DNA of 64,000 nucleotides. Source: Polynucleobacter sp. Tro8-14-1. GTDB lineage: Bacteria > Pseudomonadota > Gammaproteobacteria > Burkholderiales > Burkholderiaceae. The number at the start of each line of letters is the position of its first letter. The first letter of the stretch is position 1. Shown here in pieces: positions 37,284 through 47,324 of the stretch. The position numbers were made by a program, and so were the translations under genes. The DNA is taken from the NCBI RefSeq assembly GCF_018881655.1, contig NZ_JACVPX010000006.1:124001-188000 (forward strand), written 5' to 3'. The notes under the pieces are model-generated. The model did not search any database. It saw only the letters and a list, made by a program, of their open reading frames with translations, and was not told the DNA's origin.

Positions 37284-37936
37284 AGGCTCCAACCGAACGC
37301 TTTGCTGTCTATCGGCAGGCCCTAGCAGCAAAAGTACATGCTGGCGGAGTAAGGCACGGTAAAACATTAGAGGCGATTGCCACCGTCCCACGTCACGCTT
37401 TTATGGATGCTGGATTACATGCGCAAGCCTACGAAGATACTGCGCTACCAATTGGTCACGAGCAGACTATCTCTAAGCCATCAGTAGTGGCACGCATGAT
37501 TGAGTTGCTTCACAAGCCTAAACATAAACTTGGCAAAGTATTGGAGATTGGCACTGGTTGCGGTTACCAAGCGGCAGTGCTCAGTTTATTGGCGGACGAG
37601 GTTTATTCCATAGAGCGTATTCGTCCGCTGCATGACATGGCAAGAGCTAAGTTGCGCCCATTTCGCATTAACAATCTTCGCTTGATATACGGCGACGGTA
37701 TTTTAGGTTTGCCTCAGGCCGCTCCATTTGACGGCATTATTTTGGCTGCTGCTGGCTTGGGTATTCCGGATGCCTTACTTGACCAATTAGCGGTTGGAGG
37801 GCGCTTAGTTGCCCCAGTCGCCAAAAATGACAAAGAGCAGCAACTGGTGATGGTTGAAAGAATGAGTTCCCAGCGCTATCAAAGAACTGTACTGGACGGG
37901 GTCTTTTTTGTACCCTTACAATCAGGGGTAGTATGA
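37280..37936 (+). CDS. pcm: Protein-L-isoaspartate O-methyltransferase
   Basis: 218 residues from TTG at 37280, which overlaps the surE stop (TTGA); an ATG at 37196 in the same frame would lie 84 bases inside surE and add 28 unconserved residues. S-adenosylmethionine motif [19 protein letters not shown], plus RHAFMD...[19 protein letters not shown] conserved in the family. It repairs isoaspartyl damage in ageing proteins. Part of surE-pcm-nlpD. Confidence 0.95.
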   Translation: MKAPTERFAVYRQALAAKVHAGGVRHGKTLEAIATVPRHAFMDAGLHAQAYEDTALPIGHEQTISKPSVVARMIELLHKPKHKLGKVLEIGTGCGYQAAVLSLLADEVYSIERIRPLHDMARAKLRPFRINNLRLIYGDGILGLPQAAPFDGIILAAAGLGIPDALLDQLAVGGRLVAPVAKNDKEQQLVMVERMSSQRYQRTVLDGVFFVPLQSGVV

Positions 37937-37973
37937 GATTTATGATGAATTCACTAATTCAGACCCCTTTTTG

Positions 37974-38735
37974 ATGCCATCCACTTTATTGAAACTTTTC
38001 CTCGCCGCGCTCATGTCCTCATCCTTGATGTTGATGGTTGGATGTTCTACACCTCGCACTAAGCCTGCTAGCGTGACTGATCGCAGCGGTGGTTCAAGTG
38101 AGCCTGCGCCCCCTGGTTACTATCGTGTTAAAAAAGGTGACACCTTGGCGCGCATTGCCTTGGATCATGGTCAGGCACCGCGTGATGTAGTTCAATGGAA
38201 TAAAGCAGTTAACTCTAGCTTTAATCCCAACGTGATAGAAGTCGGCGACTTAATCATGGTTAAAGCACCAGCAGGAACTAAACCTGCAAAAGTGGCTGAG
38301 AAAAAACCATCGCCTGAAAAATCAGATTCAGTAGCCTCCACTCCTGAGCCAGCGAAAAACGATGTAGTTGCTGAGCCGGGCATACGTTTATCTTGGCCTG
38401 CAAAAGGTAAGGTCACCGGTGAGTTCAGTGAGACAAATAAGGGGATCGATATTGCTGGTAAGGTCGGCGAGCCAGTTCTTGCCGCCTCTGATGGCAAAGT
38501 GGTTTACGCAGGGAATAGTTTGCGTGGCTATGGCAATCTCGTGATTATTAAGCACGACAACACCTATCTCACTGCTTATGCCCACAACAGTAAGCTCTTG
38601 GTAAAAGAGGGTGATACTGTTCGTAAGGGTCAGAAGATCGCTGAGATGGGCGATACAGACACTACTGCAGCTAAGCTGCATTTCGAGTTACGCGTTAACG
38701 GCAAACCAGTTAATCCAACGCCGTACTTGCAGTAA
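37974..38735 (+). CDS. nlpD: NlpD-like lipoprotein, LysM plus degenerate M23 domain
   Basis: 253 residues. Lipoprotein signal (SSSLMLMVGC-STPR), LysM repeat (YYRVKKGDTLARIALDHGQA), Pro/Lys linker, C-terminal LytM/M23 domain. The first zinc His is replaced by Asn in NKGIDIAGKVGEPV, as in E. coli NlpD, so it is expected to be an amidase activator in cell separation and not an endopeptidase. TTG at 37971 is an alternative start. In E. coli and many betaproteobacteria rpoS follows nlpD; here it does not. Confidence 0.9.
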   Translation: MPSTLLKLFLAALMSSSLMLMVGCSTPRTKPASVTDRSGGSSEPAPPGYYRVKKGDTLARIALDHGQAPRDVVQWNKAVNSSFNPNVIEVGDLIMVKAPAGTKPAKVAEKKPSPEKSDSVASTPEPAKNDVVAEPGIRLSWPAKGKVTGEFSETNKGIDIAGKVGEPVLAASDGKVVYAGNSLRGYGNLVIIKHDNTYLTAYAHNSKLLVKEGDTVRKGQKIAEMGDTDTTAAKLHFELRVNGKPVNPTPYLQ

Positions 38736-38759
38736 TGTTGTTGGTCTAGGGTAGGCGCC

Positions 38760-39581
38760 ATGGCGACCGTTCTTGTATTCGATATTGAAACCATTCCAGA
38801 TGTCACTGGATTGCGTCGTCTGGAGGATTTTCCAGACTCCATGAGCGATGCCGAGGTTGCTAGCAAAGTGATGGCTGAGCGCGCAGAGAAGACCGGTAGT
38901 GAATTTCTACCCTTGTTTCTGCAAAAGATTGTTGCTATCTCTTGTGTGATCCGCAGGACTACTAAAGAAGGTTTGCCACAAATTAAAGTGGGCACTCTAG
39001 GCACTCCGCAGGATGATGAGAAGGTGTTAATACAAGCCTTCTTTGATCTCATCGAAAAATATACCCCTCAATTGGTTTCTTGGAATGGCAGCGGGTTTGA
39101 TTTGCCAGTGCTGCACTATCGCGCCTTAGCCAATCATGTGCAAGCTCCGCGCTACTGGGAGATGGGTGAAAGCCAGGATTCTGATAGCCGAGAATTTAAG
39201 TGGAATAACTACATCAGTCGTTATCACATGCGCCATCTCGACATGATGGATCTATTGGCTAAATTTAACGGCCGCGCTAATGCACCATTGGATGGCTTGG
39301 CCAAGCTCTGCGGTTTCCCTGGCAAGATGGGTATGGATGGCAGTCAGGTATGGCCTGCCTATCAGGATGGCAAGATTCATGACATCCGCCGTTACTGTGA
39401 GACTGATGTGGTCAATACTTATCTCATGTACTGCCGCTTTCAACTGCTGCGTGGCGGCTTTACTCACGCCGAATATCAAGAGGAAATTGATTTCGTGAAA
39501 GCTTATTTAGAAAAAGAATCTAAAGAGCCTAATGGCAGTCAATGGCAAGAATATCTGCAAGGTTTTTCTGCGGATGCGTAG
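38760..39581 (+). CDS. PolB-like 3'-5' exonuclease (PF10108 type)
   Basis: 273 residues. DEDD exonuclease motifs: VLVFDIETIPD, SWNGSGFDLPVLHYRAL, and YCETDVVNTYLMYCRF. The family is annotated as predicted exonucleases related to B-family polymerase proofreading domains; cellular role not established. It occupies the position after nlpD. Its end overlaps rlmD by 8 nt. Confidence 0.88.
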   Translation: MATVLVFDIETIPDVTGLRRLEDFPDSMSDAEVASKVMAERAEKTGSEFLPLFLQKIVAISCVIRRTTKEGLPQIKVGTLGTPQDDEKVLIQAFFDLIEKYTPQLVSWNGSGFDLPVLHYRALANHVQAPRYWEMGESQDSDSREFKWNNYISRYHMRHLDMMDLLAKFNGRANAPLDGLAKLCGFPGKMGMDGSQVWPAYQDGKIHDIRRYCETDVVNTYLMYCRFQLLRGGFTHAEYQEEIDFVKAYLEKESKEPNGSQWQEYLQGFSADA

Positions 39582-41001
39582 AGGGGATAAGCCAGTCAAT
39601 ATAGAGGTGACTGAGCCAATTAAAGTCGAAGCGCTGGATTTGGATGCTCAGGGGATTGCACGCCTAGCCCCCAATGAGGAGGAGGCCGCCCAAGGTCAAA
39701 GCGGTAAGGTGATCTTTATTAAAGGCGCACTGCCAACCGAGTTGGTCACTTACACCATCACCAGTAATAAAGCGCGCTTTAGCAAAGCCAAAGTACGTGA
39801 CATTCTGAAGCCTGCGGTTTTTAGGGCGGAACCTAAGTGCAAAGCCTTTGGTGTGTGTGGTGGCTGCACCATGCAGCATCTAGATATTAGAGCGCAAGTA
39901 GCGATGAAGCAGCGTGTGCTTGAGGATGACTTGCAACATATTGCCAAGGTAAAGCCTGAAGAAATTCTCCGCCCGATGGGTGGACCTACTTGGGAATATC
40001 GTCACAGAGCACGTCTAAGCGCTGTCAATCGCTCCATTAAAAAGGGTACGGTACTGATTGGTTTTCATGAGGGTAAGAGCGGCTATGTAGCTGACATGCT
40101 AGCTTGTGAAATTTTGCCTAAGCACGTATCAGACTTATTGCCGCAGATGCGCAAGTTAGTGATGGGATTATCGATCGTTGACCGTATGCCGCAGATTGAG
40201 ATTGCGGTTGGTGAGCCGGAAGATGTCTTCTCGGATGATCCCAAGAAATCAAAACCAGTTACTGCTTTAGTGTTTCGGAATCTCAAGCCCTTAACGGCTG
40301 AAGATGAGCAACTTCTCCGACAGTTTGCAGATCAGCACCAGGTTTGGATATGGCTCCAGCCTAAGGGGATTGAGACTGTGGCGCCGTTTTATCCTGAGAC
40401 CGGCAAGCTTTGTTATCGGCTGCCTGAGTTTGAGGTCGAGATGCCATTTAAGCCTGCAGATTTCACACAGGTAAATCATATGATGAATCGTGCCTTAGTC
40501 AGTAGGGCGATTCGATTGCTTGAAGTCAAAGAAACAGATCGAGTATTGGATTTGTTTTGCGGTATTGGCAACTTCACATTGCCGCTTGCTAGAAAAGCAA
40601 AACAGGTCCTAGGGATCGAGGGTTTAGAGAGTTTGACGACTCGAGCTAAAGCCAATGCAGAGCATAACGGACTCGTTGATAAGGCCAGCTTTATGCAAAG
40701 CGATTTATTCCAAGTTACAACAGAAACAATTGCATCGTGGGGCAAAGCAGAGCGTTGGTTAATGGATCCGCCGCGCGAGGGTGCGATGGAGATTTGTAAA
40801 GCGCTTGCAGAGTTGCATATTGCGCAAAGTGAATTATTGCCACAACGGATTGTTTACGTATCCTGTAATCCCAAAACTTTGGCGAGGGATGTAGAGATCT
40901 TGTGCCATCAGGCAGGCTACACATTAAGTAGTGCGGGCATTATTAATATGTTCCCCCACACCTCCCACGTGGAGTCTATGGCTGTTTTTGATAAAGCCTA
41001 G
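39574..41001 (+). CDS. rlmD: 23S rRNA (uracil-1939-C5)-methyltransferase RlmD
   Basis: 475 residues from ATG 39574 (overlapping the upstream stop by 8 nt); an in-frame ATG at 39532 gives 14 extra residues and is less likely. TRAM domain (KVEALDLDAQGIARL), Fe-S cysteines CKAFGVCGGC plus CEILP, SAM site VLDLFCGIGNFTLPLA, catalytic Cys in YVSCNPKTLARD. It methylates U1939 of 23S rRNA. Confidence 0.93.
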   Translation: MRRGDKPVNIEVTEPIKVEALDLDAQGIARLAPNEEEAAQGQSGKVIFIKGALPTELVTYTITSNKARFSKAKVRDILKPAVFRAEPKCKAFGVCGGCTMQHLDIRAQVAMKQRVLEDDLQHIAKVKPEEILRPMGGPTWEYRHRARLSAVNRSIKKGTVLIGFHEGKSGYVADMLACEILPKHVSDLLPQMRKLVMGLSIVDRMPQIEIAVGEPEDVFSDDPKKSKPVTALVFRNLKPLTAEDEQLLRQFADQHQVWIWLQPKGIETVAPFYPETGKLCYRLPEFEVEMPFKPADFTQVNHMMNRALVSRAIRLLEVKETDRVLDLFCGIGNFTLPLARKAKQVLGIEGLESLTTRAKANAEHNGLVDKASFMQSDLFQVTTETIASWGKAERWLMDPPREGAMEICKALAELHIAQSELLPQRIVYVSCNPKTLARDVEILCHQAGYTLSSAGIINMFPHTSHVESMAVFDKA

Positions 41002-41056
41002 CCTTTTGATATAGTAGCCAGTAATATATAAAAATAAGTATCAAGGGGGTAGTTGC

Positions 41057-41611
41057 ATGAAAAAAATAGCAATTTTGCTATGGGCTCTTTCTGCGCCTAT
41101 TGCTTATGGTCAATCGCAAAACTTTGAAGGTTTTGGTTTATCTGTGGACTACGCATTAAATTCTATTACTGACGTATCAACACCAGGCGGATCAGAAACC
41201 AGTCGAAGCGGAATTCCCAGCATTACTGCTGACGCATACAAGGCTATTAACGATCAATGGCTAGTAGGTGCCTATGGTAGTTATGATTTGGCTACAACGG
41301 ATACTGCGGGCTCTGATCCTGATGCACAGCACCCCATCGAAGCAGGCGGAAAAGTAGCTTATGCGTTTACTGAAAATTTATTGGGCTATATCAAGCTTGG
41401 ATGGTCTTGGTCGAAGTACTCATCACCCGGTTACTATCAATGGTTGAATGGACCTAGTTACGGAATTGGTGCCGAATACCTGCTCACCAAGCATCTCTTT
41501 ACTAGAGTAGAGGTATCGCAACAAAACTATAAAACCATTCAATGGAACGATGGCTCAACCGACAAGGTTAATATCAATTCCTATGGCGTTTCTTTGGGTT
41601 GGCGCTTCTAA
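41057..41611 (+). CDS. Small outer-membrane beta-barrel protein
   Basis: 184 residues, signal peptide ending AYG-QSQ, eight or so amphipathic strands and terminal Phe (SLGWRF). It resembles the opacity/OmpA-like 8-strand barrels; function unknown. Strong ribosome-binding site AAGGGGG before ATG 41057. Alone in its transcript. Confidence 0.75.
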   Translation: MKKIAILLWALSAPIAYGQSQNFEGFGLSVDYALNSITDVSTPGGSETSRSGIPSITADAYKAINDQWLVGAYGSYDLATTDTAGSDPDAQHPIEAGGKVAYAFTENLLGYIKLGWSWSKYSSPGYYQWLNGPSYGIGAEYLLTKHLFTRVEVSQQNYKTIQWNDGSTDKVNINSYGVSLGWRF

Positions 41612-41784
41612 ACTTTCATTCTCGAGTGTTCCTGATGCTTAATAATTGCACCAAAAGGGCGCTAATTTAGTGCATTTAGCCTGATTATGGTGCGGCGCCC
41701 TCAAAATCATGTCTTATAGAAGAGTAGATTGAGTTTGTGCAGTGATGTATCTCTGCCCAACTTTTTTACCTTCGGGAGAGCGTC
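41612..41784. other. Intergenic leader with paired inverted words
   Basis: GCACCA (41648-41653) and GGGCGC (41657-41662) reappear downstream as complements TGGTGC (41688-41693) and GCGCCC (41695-41700), in the same order. The first pair also resembles half of an NtrC-type TGCACC...GGTGCA site. No gene seen here; it may be the control region of the tiny frame that follows. Confidence 0.35.
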
Positions 41785-41865
41785 ATGAAAGCCTCAGATA
41801 GTTTTGCAATCCTATTGATTTTGGTTGCGCTATCCTTTGCTGTGAGCATGTTTGTAGCGACTTAA
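41785..41865 (+). CDS. Putative 26-residue membrane peptide
   Basis: ATG at 41785 preceded by GGGAGAG (7 nt). The product MKASDSFAILLILVALSF plus VSMFVAT is essentially one transmembrane helix. Such peptides often act as accessory subunits of membrane complexes, but no family is recognised. Isolated in a 356-bp gap between a barrel gene and the convergent Bax-inhibitor gene. Confidence 0.4.
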   Translation: MKASDSFAILLILVALSFAVSMFVAT

Positions 41866-41901
41866 TTATTTAGCTAAACAAACAGACTAAATAGCAGCAG
41901 T

Positions 41902-41925
41902 AAAAAAGGCGCCCGCAGGCGCCTG
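41902..41925 (-). terminator. Terminator of the Bax-inhibitor-1 gene
   Basis: On the minus strand the stem AGGCGCC / GGCGCCT (41907-41913 with 41918-41924, 4-nt loop) is followed by TTTTTT (complement of 41902-41907), 43 nt after the stop. Confidence 0.85.
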
Positions 41926-41967
41926 ATGAGAACAACACACTAAAGTTTTAGCGTGTCTTAATTTACC

Positions 41968-42669
41968 TTAATCTCGATTACCACCAACAATACCCAAGAG
42001 GGCAAGTAAGTTGGTGAAGACGTTATACACATCTAAATAAATAGCCAATGTAGCCATGATGTAGTTTGTCTCGCCACCATTGATGACGCGTTGTACATCA
42101 ACCAAGATAAAGGCTGAGAAGATGGCGATGGCTAACACCATCACAGTCAACATCAAAGCTGGCAATTGCAACCAGATGTTCGCCAATGAGGCAACGATTA
42201 GGAGTAACACGCCAACCATAAGCCATTTGCCCATACCAGCAAAGTCACTCTTGCTTACAGTGGCAATGGTTGCCATTGTGGCAAAGATAGCGGCTGTGCC
42301 ACCAAAGGACAGCATGATGAGGGTCGCGCCATTGCTATAGCTATTAAGCGTGAACCCGATCAAGCGGGACATCATGATGCCCATGAAGAAGGTGAAGCCC
42401 AGGAGCAAGAGAACACCAACGCCGGAATCTTTATTCTTCTCAATTGCCCAGAAGAAGCCAAAGGCTACCGCCATGAAGACGATGAAGCCAATAAAGGGGC
42501 TGCCAGAGAACAGGCTTAGACCCATAGCAACTCCAAGCCAGGCGCCAATTACAGTTGGAATCATGGAGAGCGCCAAAAGGGCGTAAGTATTACGGAGAAC
42601 GCGGTTGCGCACCTGGACATTGCTAATTGAACCGGTTTGGCCAAAGCCGTAAGAGTTCAGATCACTCAT
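41968..42669 (-). CDS. yccA: Bax inhibitor-1/YccA family membrane protein
   Basis: 233 residues from ATG 42669, chosen because AAGGGG lies 6-7 nt upstream and the N-terminus MSDLNSYGF fits family members; a longer frame to 42708 has no support. Seven transmembrane segments, with the conserved family stretch IEKNKDSG...GFTFFMGIMMSRLIG and C-terminal YLDVYNVFTNLLALLG containing the Asp thought to act in calcium/proton leak. E. coli YccA modulates FtsH protease. FtsH-associated hflK/hflC lie 10 kb away but are not in the same operon. Confidence 0.92.
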   Translation of the reverse strand: MSDLNSYGFGQTGSISNVQVRNRVLRNTYALLALSMIPTVIGAWLGVAMGLSLFSGSPFIGFIVFMAVAFGFFWAIEKNKDSGVGVLLLLGFTFFMGIMMSRLIGFTLNSYSNGATLIMLSFGGTAAIFATMATIATVSKSDFAGMGKWLMVGVLLLIVASLANIWLQLPALMLTVMVLAIAIFSAFILVDVQRVINGGETNYIMATLAIYLDVYNVFTNLLALLGIVGGNRD

Positions 42670-42848
42670 ATTGACCCCTTCTTTTTCATAGTGAATACAA
42701 GAGCCCATGAAGGGCTGTTGAGCTTAAGTATAGACAAAACACCCTAATTTCAAGCCGCTATTGAAAAGACCTACAAATTAAAGGCTTATGCCCTGTAAAT
42801 TCAAGGGCTTAGCCCTACGGACATAGGGGTAAATACGGTTAGGCAATG

Positions 42849-42854
42849 TATAAT
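42849..42854 (+). promoter_or_regulatory. -10 element upstream of ndk
   Basis: A perfect TATAAT, 76 nt before the ndk ATG. No good -35 is visible at 17 nt upstream. The TG immediately before TATAAT may assist. Transcription from here would exclude the in-frame ATG at 42846 as a start. Confidence 0.5.
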
Positions 42855-42929
42855 TCGGGGGTCGCTGGAGTGGGGTGGCTTATTGACCTCACCTGGCAAA
42901 TACCTTTGAAATCACTATTGGAGTCTTGC

Positions 42930-43355
42930 ATGGCAATTGAACGCACCCTTTCTATTATCAAACCTGATGCTGTCGCTAAAAACGTCATCGGCAAAATCTA
43001 TGACCGTTTTGAATCCGCTGGTTTGAAGATCATTGCTTCCAGAATGGCGCATTTGTCACAAAATGAAGCTGAGCAGTTCTATGGCGTTCATAAAGACCGT
43101 CCTTTCTTCAAAGATTTGGTGAGCTTCATGATTTCTGGTCCTGTGATGATTCAAGTATTGCAAGGCGAAGGTGCTATTGCTAAGAATCGTGACTTGATGG
43201 GCGCGACTGATCCGAAGAAGGCAGAAAAAGGCACAATCCGTGCTGACTTTGCTGACAGCATTGATGCAAATGCGGTTCACGGTTCTGATGCTCCTGAAAC
43301 AGCTGCTGTGGAAGTTGCATTCTTCTTCCCTGGCATGAATGTTTTCAATCGTTAA
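42930..43355 (+). CDS. ndk: Nucleoside diphosphate kinase
   Basis: 141 residues from ATG 42930 ([15 protein letters not shown]), the standard length; upstream codons from 42846 lie in a promoter region. Catalytic His in [27 protein letters not shown] is the conserved loop. Balances NTP pools by phosphotransfer. Heads the conserved run leading to rlmN. Confidence 0.97.
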   Translation: MAIERTLSIIKPDAVAKNVIGKIYDRFESAGLKIIASRMAHLSQNEAEQFYGVHKDRPFFKDLVSFMISGPVMIQVLQGEGAIAKNRDLMGATDPKKAEKGTIRADFADSIDANAVHGSDAPETAAVEVAFFFPGMNVFNR

Positions 43356-43401
43356 TCCACGATTGCTAACGAACAACCTATTTAATATATAAGTAGGCGC
43401 A

Positions 43402-44634
43402 TTGACCTCCCCGCGCGTAAATCTCTTAGATTTTGACGCTGACCAAATGGCAGCGTATGTCGCGGGGTTGAATGAAAAGCCCTTTAGGGCAAAGCAACTC
43501 ATGCAGTGGATACACCAACGCGGTGTAGCTGACATTAACGACATGAGTGATTTAGCAAAAAGCTTTAGAGCAACTTTGCTAGATAAAGCGGAAGTACTTT
43601 CCCTCCCTGTTATCAAAGATGAGCACGCCAATGACGGCACACGCAAGTGGCTATTGGATGTGGGCGCTGGCAATGCGGTAGAGTCTGTATTTATTCCTGA
43701 GGATGATCGAGGCACCTTGTGTATCTCTTCTCAGGCGGGCTGCGCAGTCAATTGCCGTTTTTGCTCAACTGGGCACCAAGGTTTTTCACGCAATCTCACT
43801 TCCGGTGAAATCATTGGTCAACTCTGGTTTGCTGAACATCTTTTACGCAATGACCCTGAGGCTATTCGTAGAATTGAGAAGTTTCCAACGCCAGGTTGGG
43901 AACACACTGGTCGTGTGATTTCTAATGTGGTAATGATGGGCATGGGCGAGCCCTTGCTCAACTATGACAATGTGGTTTCTGCATTGCGCTTGATGCTGGA
44001 TGACAGGGCGTACGGTTTATCACGCCGTCGTGTGACAGTTTCTACATCGGGTGTAGTGCCGATGATTGATCGTCTCGCACAAGATTGCCCTGTAGCATTG
44101 GCAGTTTCATTACATGCGCCTAATGACGCATTACGCGATCAATTGGTGCCACTCAATCAAAAATATCCTCTACGTGAATTGCTTGATGCGTGCGAACGTT
44201 ACTTACCATTTGCGCCAAGGGATTTCTTGACCTTTGAATATTGCATGCTCGATGGCGTGAATGACTCCGACATCCAGGCAAAAGAATTAATACGCTTACT
44301 TAGAAACATTAAGTGCAAAATTAATCTCATCCCATTTAATCCTTTCCCAGAGTCCGGCCTCAAGCGCTCATCAGCCCAACGCGTCAATGCTTTTGCCGGC
44401 ATCCTTTTAGATGCGGGCATGGTTGCTACTGTACGGAAGACCCGCGGTGATGACATTGCGGCCGCCTGTGGTCAGTTGGCAGGAGATGTTGTGGATCGCA
44501 CCCGTGTGCGTGAACGCGCTGTTCACAATGCTGAGATTGAACTCGCCGAGGTTGAGCCGGATGAAGAGTTTGATCAAGATACCAATCTGGGACCAAACGA
44601 GCATCCCATTGAGTGGCTCAAAAAGCTTAAGTAA
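43402..44634 (+). CDS. rlmN: Dual-specificity 23S rRNA/tRNA adenine-C2 methyltransferase RlmN
   Basis: 410 residues, TTG start at 43402. Radical-SAM cysteines CAVNCRFC, the [13 protein letters not shown] motif, C-terminal catalytic Cys in AAACGQL. It methylates A2503 of 23S rRNA and A37 of some tRNAs. A C-terminal acidic tail of about 35 residues follows. ispG starts 27 nt later; the pilF and rodZ-like genes often found between them in related genomes are absent. Confidence 0.96.
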   Translation: MTSPRVNLLDFDADQMAAYVAGLNEKPFRAKQLMQWIHQRGVADINDMSDLAKSFRATLLDKAEVLSLPVIKDEHANDGTRKWLLDVGAGNAVESVFIPEDDRGTLCISSQAGCAVNCRFCSTGHQGFSRNLTSGEIIGQLWFAEHLLRNDPEAIRRIEKFPTPGWEHTGRVISNVVMMGMGEPLLNYDNVVSALRLMLDDRAYGLSRRRVTVSTSGVVPMIDRLAQDCPVALAVSLHAPNDALRDQLVPLNQKYPLRELLDACERYLPFAPRDFLTFEYCMLDGVNDSDIQAKELIRLLRNIKCKINLIPFNPFPESGLKRSSAQRVNAFAGILLDAGMVATVRKTRGDDIAAACGQLAGDVVDRTRVRERAVHNAEIELAEVEPDEEFDQDTNLGPNEHPIEWLKKLK

Positions 44635-44661
44635 AAATTAGAACCCAACCCATAGATCCTA

Positions 44662-45930
44662 ATGAGCTCTAATCAATCATTGCCACCACTTCCGCTAGGC
44701 CCATCCCCTAAGCGTGCAACGCGTCAAGCAACCGTTGCCTGGAAGACCAACATCATTACCGTTGGTGGAGATGCACCCGTGCGTGTGCAGTCAATGACGA
44801 ATACCGATACTGCGGATGCAGTAGGTACTGCAATTCAGGTGAAAGAATTGGCACGCGCTGGTTCGGAAATGGTGCGTATTACTGTAGATACACCAGCCGC
44901 TGCAGCAGCGGTGCCTTATATTCGTGAGCAGTTAGATAAGATGGATGTCTTAGTGCCATTGATTGGCGACTTCCACTACAACGGCCATACTTTATTAAAC
45001 GATTTTCCGGAGTGCGCTAAAGCGCTCTCGAAGTACCGCATCAACCCAGGCAATGTGGGTAAGGGCGCTAAGCGCGATCCACAATTTGCACAGATGATCG
45101 AAGCCGCTTGTAAATACGAAAAGCCTATTCGGATTGGCGTGAACTGGGGCAGCTTGGATCAGGATCTTCTGGCATCCATCATGGATAGCAATGCTGCTTT
45201 AGCAGTTCCAAAAACTGCGCAAGAAGTAATGATTGAGGCCTTGATTCAATCTGCTTTGCAGTCCGCAGAAAAAGCGGTTGAGTTTGGCATGAACCCCGAT
45301 CAAATTTTGCTGTCTTGCAAAGTGAGTAATGTACAAGACCTAGTTGCCGTATATCGTGATCTGTCACGTCGCTCCGACTATCCGCTGCACTTAGGTCTAA
45401 CTGAAGCAGGCATGGGTAGCAAAGGCATTGTTTCCTCTACTGCAGCAATGGGTATTTTGTTGCAAGAAGGTATTGGCGATACCATTCGTGTTTCATTGAC
45501 GCCTGATCCAGGCGCTCCTCGTGAAAATGAAGTCATCGTTGCCCAGGAAATATTGCAAACCATGGGCTTGCGTAATTTCACACCGATGGTAATTGCATGT
45601 CCAGGTTGCGGAAGAACAACTAGCACTACCTTCCAAGAGTTGGCAGCGAATATCCAGTCTTATTTGCGTCAACAAATGCCTATTTGGAAGAAAACCCATC
45701 CTGGCGTAGAGAATATGAATGTCGCCGTGATGGGCTGTATCGTGAATGGCCCAGGCGAGAGTAAGCATGCCAATATTGGTATTTCATTGCCTGGAACGGG
45801 TGAAACCCCTGCAGCCCCAGTGTTTGTCGACGGAATTAAGGTCAAAACCCTGCGTGGTGAGAAAATTGCCGAAGAGTTTCAGGTGATCGTAGATGACTAT
45901 GTCAAACAAAACTACGCTGCCAAGCTTTAA
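44662..45930 (+). CDS. ispG: 4-hydroxy-3-methylbut-2-enyl diphosphate synthase
   Basis: 422 residues. MEP isoprenoid pathway, penultimate step. 4Fe-4S ligands: ACPGCGRTT and [13 protein letters not shown]-barrel motifs [12 protein letters not shown] and [10 protein letters not shown]. Followed 17 nt later by hisS. Confidence 0.97.
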   Translation: MSSNQSLPPLPLGPSPKRATRQATVAWKTNIITVGGDAPVRVQSMTNTDTADAVGTAIQVKELARAGSEMVRITVDTPAAAAAVPYIREQLDKMDVLVPLIGDFHYNGHTLLNDFPECAKALSKYRINPGNVGKGAKRDPQFAQMIEAACKYEKPIRIGVNWGSLDQDLLASIMDSNAALAVPKTAQEVMIEALIQSALQSAEKAVEFGMNPDQILLSCKVSNVQDLVAVYRDLSRRSDYPLHLGLTEAGMGSKGIVSSTAAMGILLQEGIGDTIRVSLTPDPGAPRENEVIVAQEILQTMGLRNFTPMVIACPGCGRTTSTTFQELAANIQSYLRQQMPIWKKTHPGVENMNVAVMGCIVNGPGESKHANIGISLPGTGETPAAPVFVDGIKVKTLRGEKIAEEFQVIVDDYVKQNYAAKL

Positions 45931-45947
45931 CAAGAAGAATAATAAAA

Positions 45948-47276
45948 ATGACTGACGAGAACAAGCAAACCAAAGTCCAGAAAACGCAAAAGATAAATGG
46001 CGTGCGCGGTATGAATGATTTACTACCGGCAGATGCTGCGCAGTGGGCTCATCTTGAGCATGTATTACGTGATTTGACTCGTGCTTACGGCTATGAGTTT
46101 TTGCGAACACCCATTGTTGAGGCAACTGCAGTATTTCAGCGTGGTATCGGTGAGGTTACCGATATTGTTGAAAAAGAAATGTACTCCTTCGAGGATCGTT
46201 TGAATGGTGAGCAACTCACCTTACGTCCTGAAGGTACTGCCGCTTTAGTGCGCTCTGTCATTGAAAACAATTTGTTATATGAAGGGCCTAAGCGCCTTTG
46301 GTACACCGGCCCCATGTTCCGCCATGAGCGCCCGCAGCGTGGCCGCTATCGCCAGTTCCACCAGTTTGGTATTGAGGCTTTGGGCTTTGCTGGGCCTGAT
46401 ATCGATGCTGAAATCATCCTCATGGGACAGCGTTTATGGGATGAGTTGGGCTTGAAGGGTGTTCGTTTGGAAATCAATTCTCTGGGCCAGGCTCCTGAGC
46501 GCGCCGAACACCGTGCTGCGTTGGTAACCTACTTTGAGAAAAATCAATCGCAGCTAGACGAAGATTCACAGCGTCGTCTCATTACCAATCCCTTGCGTAT
46601 CTTGGATTCTAAAAATCCAGAGATGCAGGCATTGATTGAGGGCGCACCAAAATTATTGGATTTCTTGGGCGAAGAGTCGCTGAAGCATTTCAATGCGGTA
46701 CAGGCATTAATTAAAGCAAATAACATCCCTTGCAAAATTAATCCTCGTTTAGTTCGTGGCCTTGATTACTACAACCTCACTGTATTTGAGTGGGTGACTG
46801 ATGAATTAGGTGCTCAAGGCACTATTGCTGGCGGTGGACGCTATGACCCATTAATTGAGCGTATGGGAGGCAAAGCCGCGCCGGCTTGTGGTTGGGCGAT
46901 GGGTATGGAACGGGTTCTAGAATTAATGAAGGTTTCTGGATCATTGCCAGAAGCTCAGGCTCAATGCGATATTTTTGTATTGCATCAAGGTGGCGAGACG
47001 TTGACTGCCTCCATGATCATCGCTGAACGCTTGCGGAGCGCTGGAATCGATACCATCCTGTTCTGTCCTCCTGATGGTCAATCAGCCAGCTTTAAGTCCC
47101 AAATGAAGAAGGCTGATAGTAGTGGGGCTGCCTTTGCGGTCATTATTGGACCTGATGAATTAGCCAAGAATGAGGCGCAACTCAAGGACTTGCGCGGTAC
47201 GGGCGAGCAGAAGTCTGTACCCCTGGATGATGTCTTAGGTGCTGCAATTGATGCCTTGGTAGGCGCCTCCGAATAG
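45948..47276 (+). CDS. hisS: Histidyl-tRNA synthetase
   Basis: 442 residues. Class II motifs: [10 protein letters not shown], motif 2 [20 protein letters not shown], His-A loop [14 protein letters not shown], motif 3 GGGRYDPL. C-terminal anticodon-binding domain. In the ispG-hisS-yfgM-bamB-der order found across beta- and gammaproteobacteria. A distinct HisS-like paralogue, hisZ, is 8 kb downstream. Confidence 0.98.
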   Translation: MTDENKQTKVQKTQKINGVRGMNDLLPADAAQWAHLEHVLRDLTRAYGYEFLRTPIVEATAVFQRGIGEVTDIVEKEMYSFEDRLNGEQLTLRPEGTAALVRSVIENNLLYEGPKRLWYTGPMFRHERPQRGRYRQFHQFGIEALGFAGPDIDAEIILMGQRLWDELGLKGVRLEINSLGQAPERAEHRAALVTYFEKNQSQLDEDSQRRLITNPLRILDSKNPEMQALIEGAPKLLDFLGEESLKHFNAVQALIKANNIPCKINPRLVRGLDYYNLTVFEWVTDELGAQGTIAGGGRYDPLIERMGGKAAPACGWAMGMERVLELMKVSGSLPEAQAQCDIFVLHQGGETLTASMIIAERLRSAGIDTILFCPPDGQSASFKSQMKKADSSGAAFAVIIGPDELAKNEAQLKDLRGTGEQKSVPLDDVLGAAIDALVGASE

Positions 47277-47324
47277 AATTAAGCTAATACATACTAATTA
47301 CCTATTAAATAAGTTTGGATTGAC

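Noticed and set aside
42846..42929. N-terminal extension of ndk
   Set aside because: It overlaps a TATAAT promoter element and has no counterpart in the family.
43056..43715. 219-codon minus-strand frame opposite ndk and rlmN
   Set aside because: Spans two confirmed genes and their gap; no family features.
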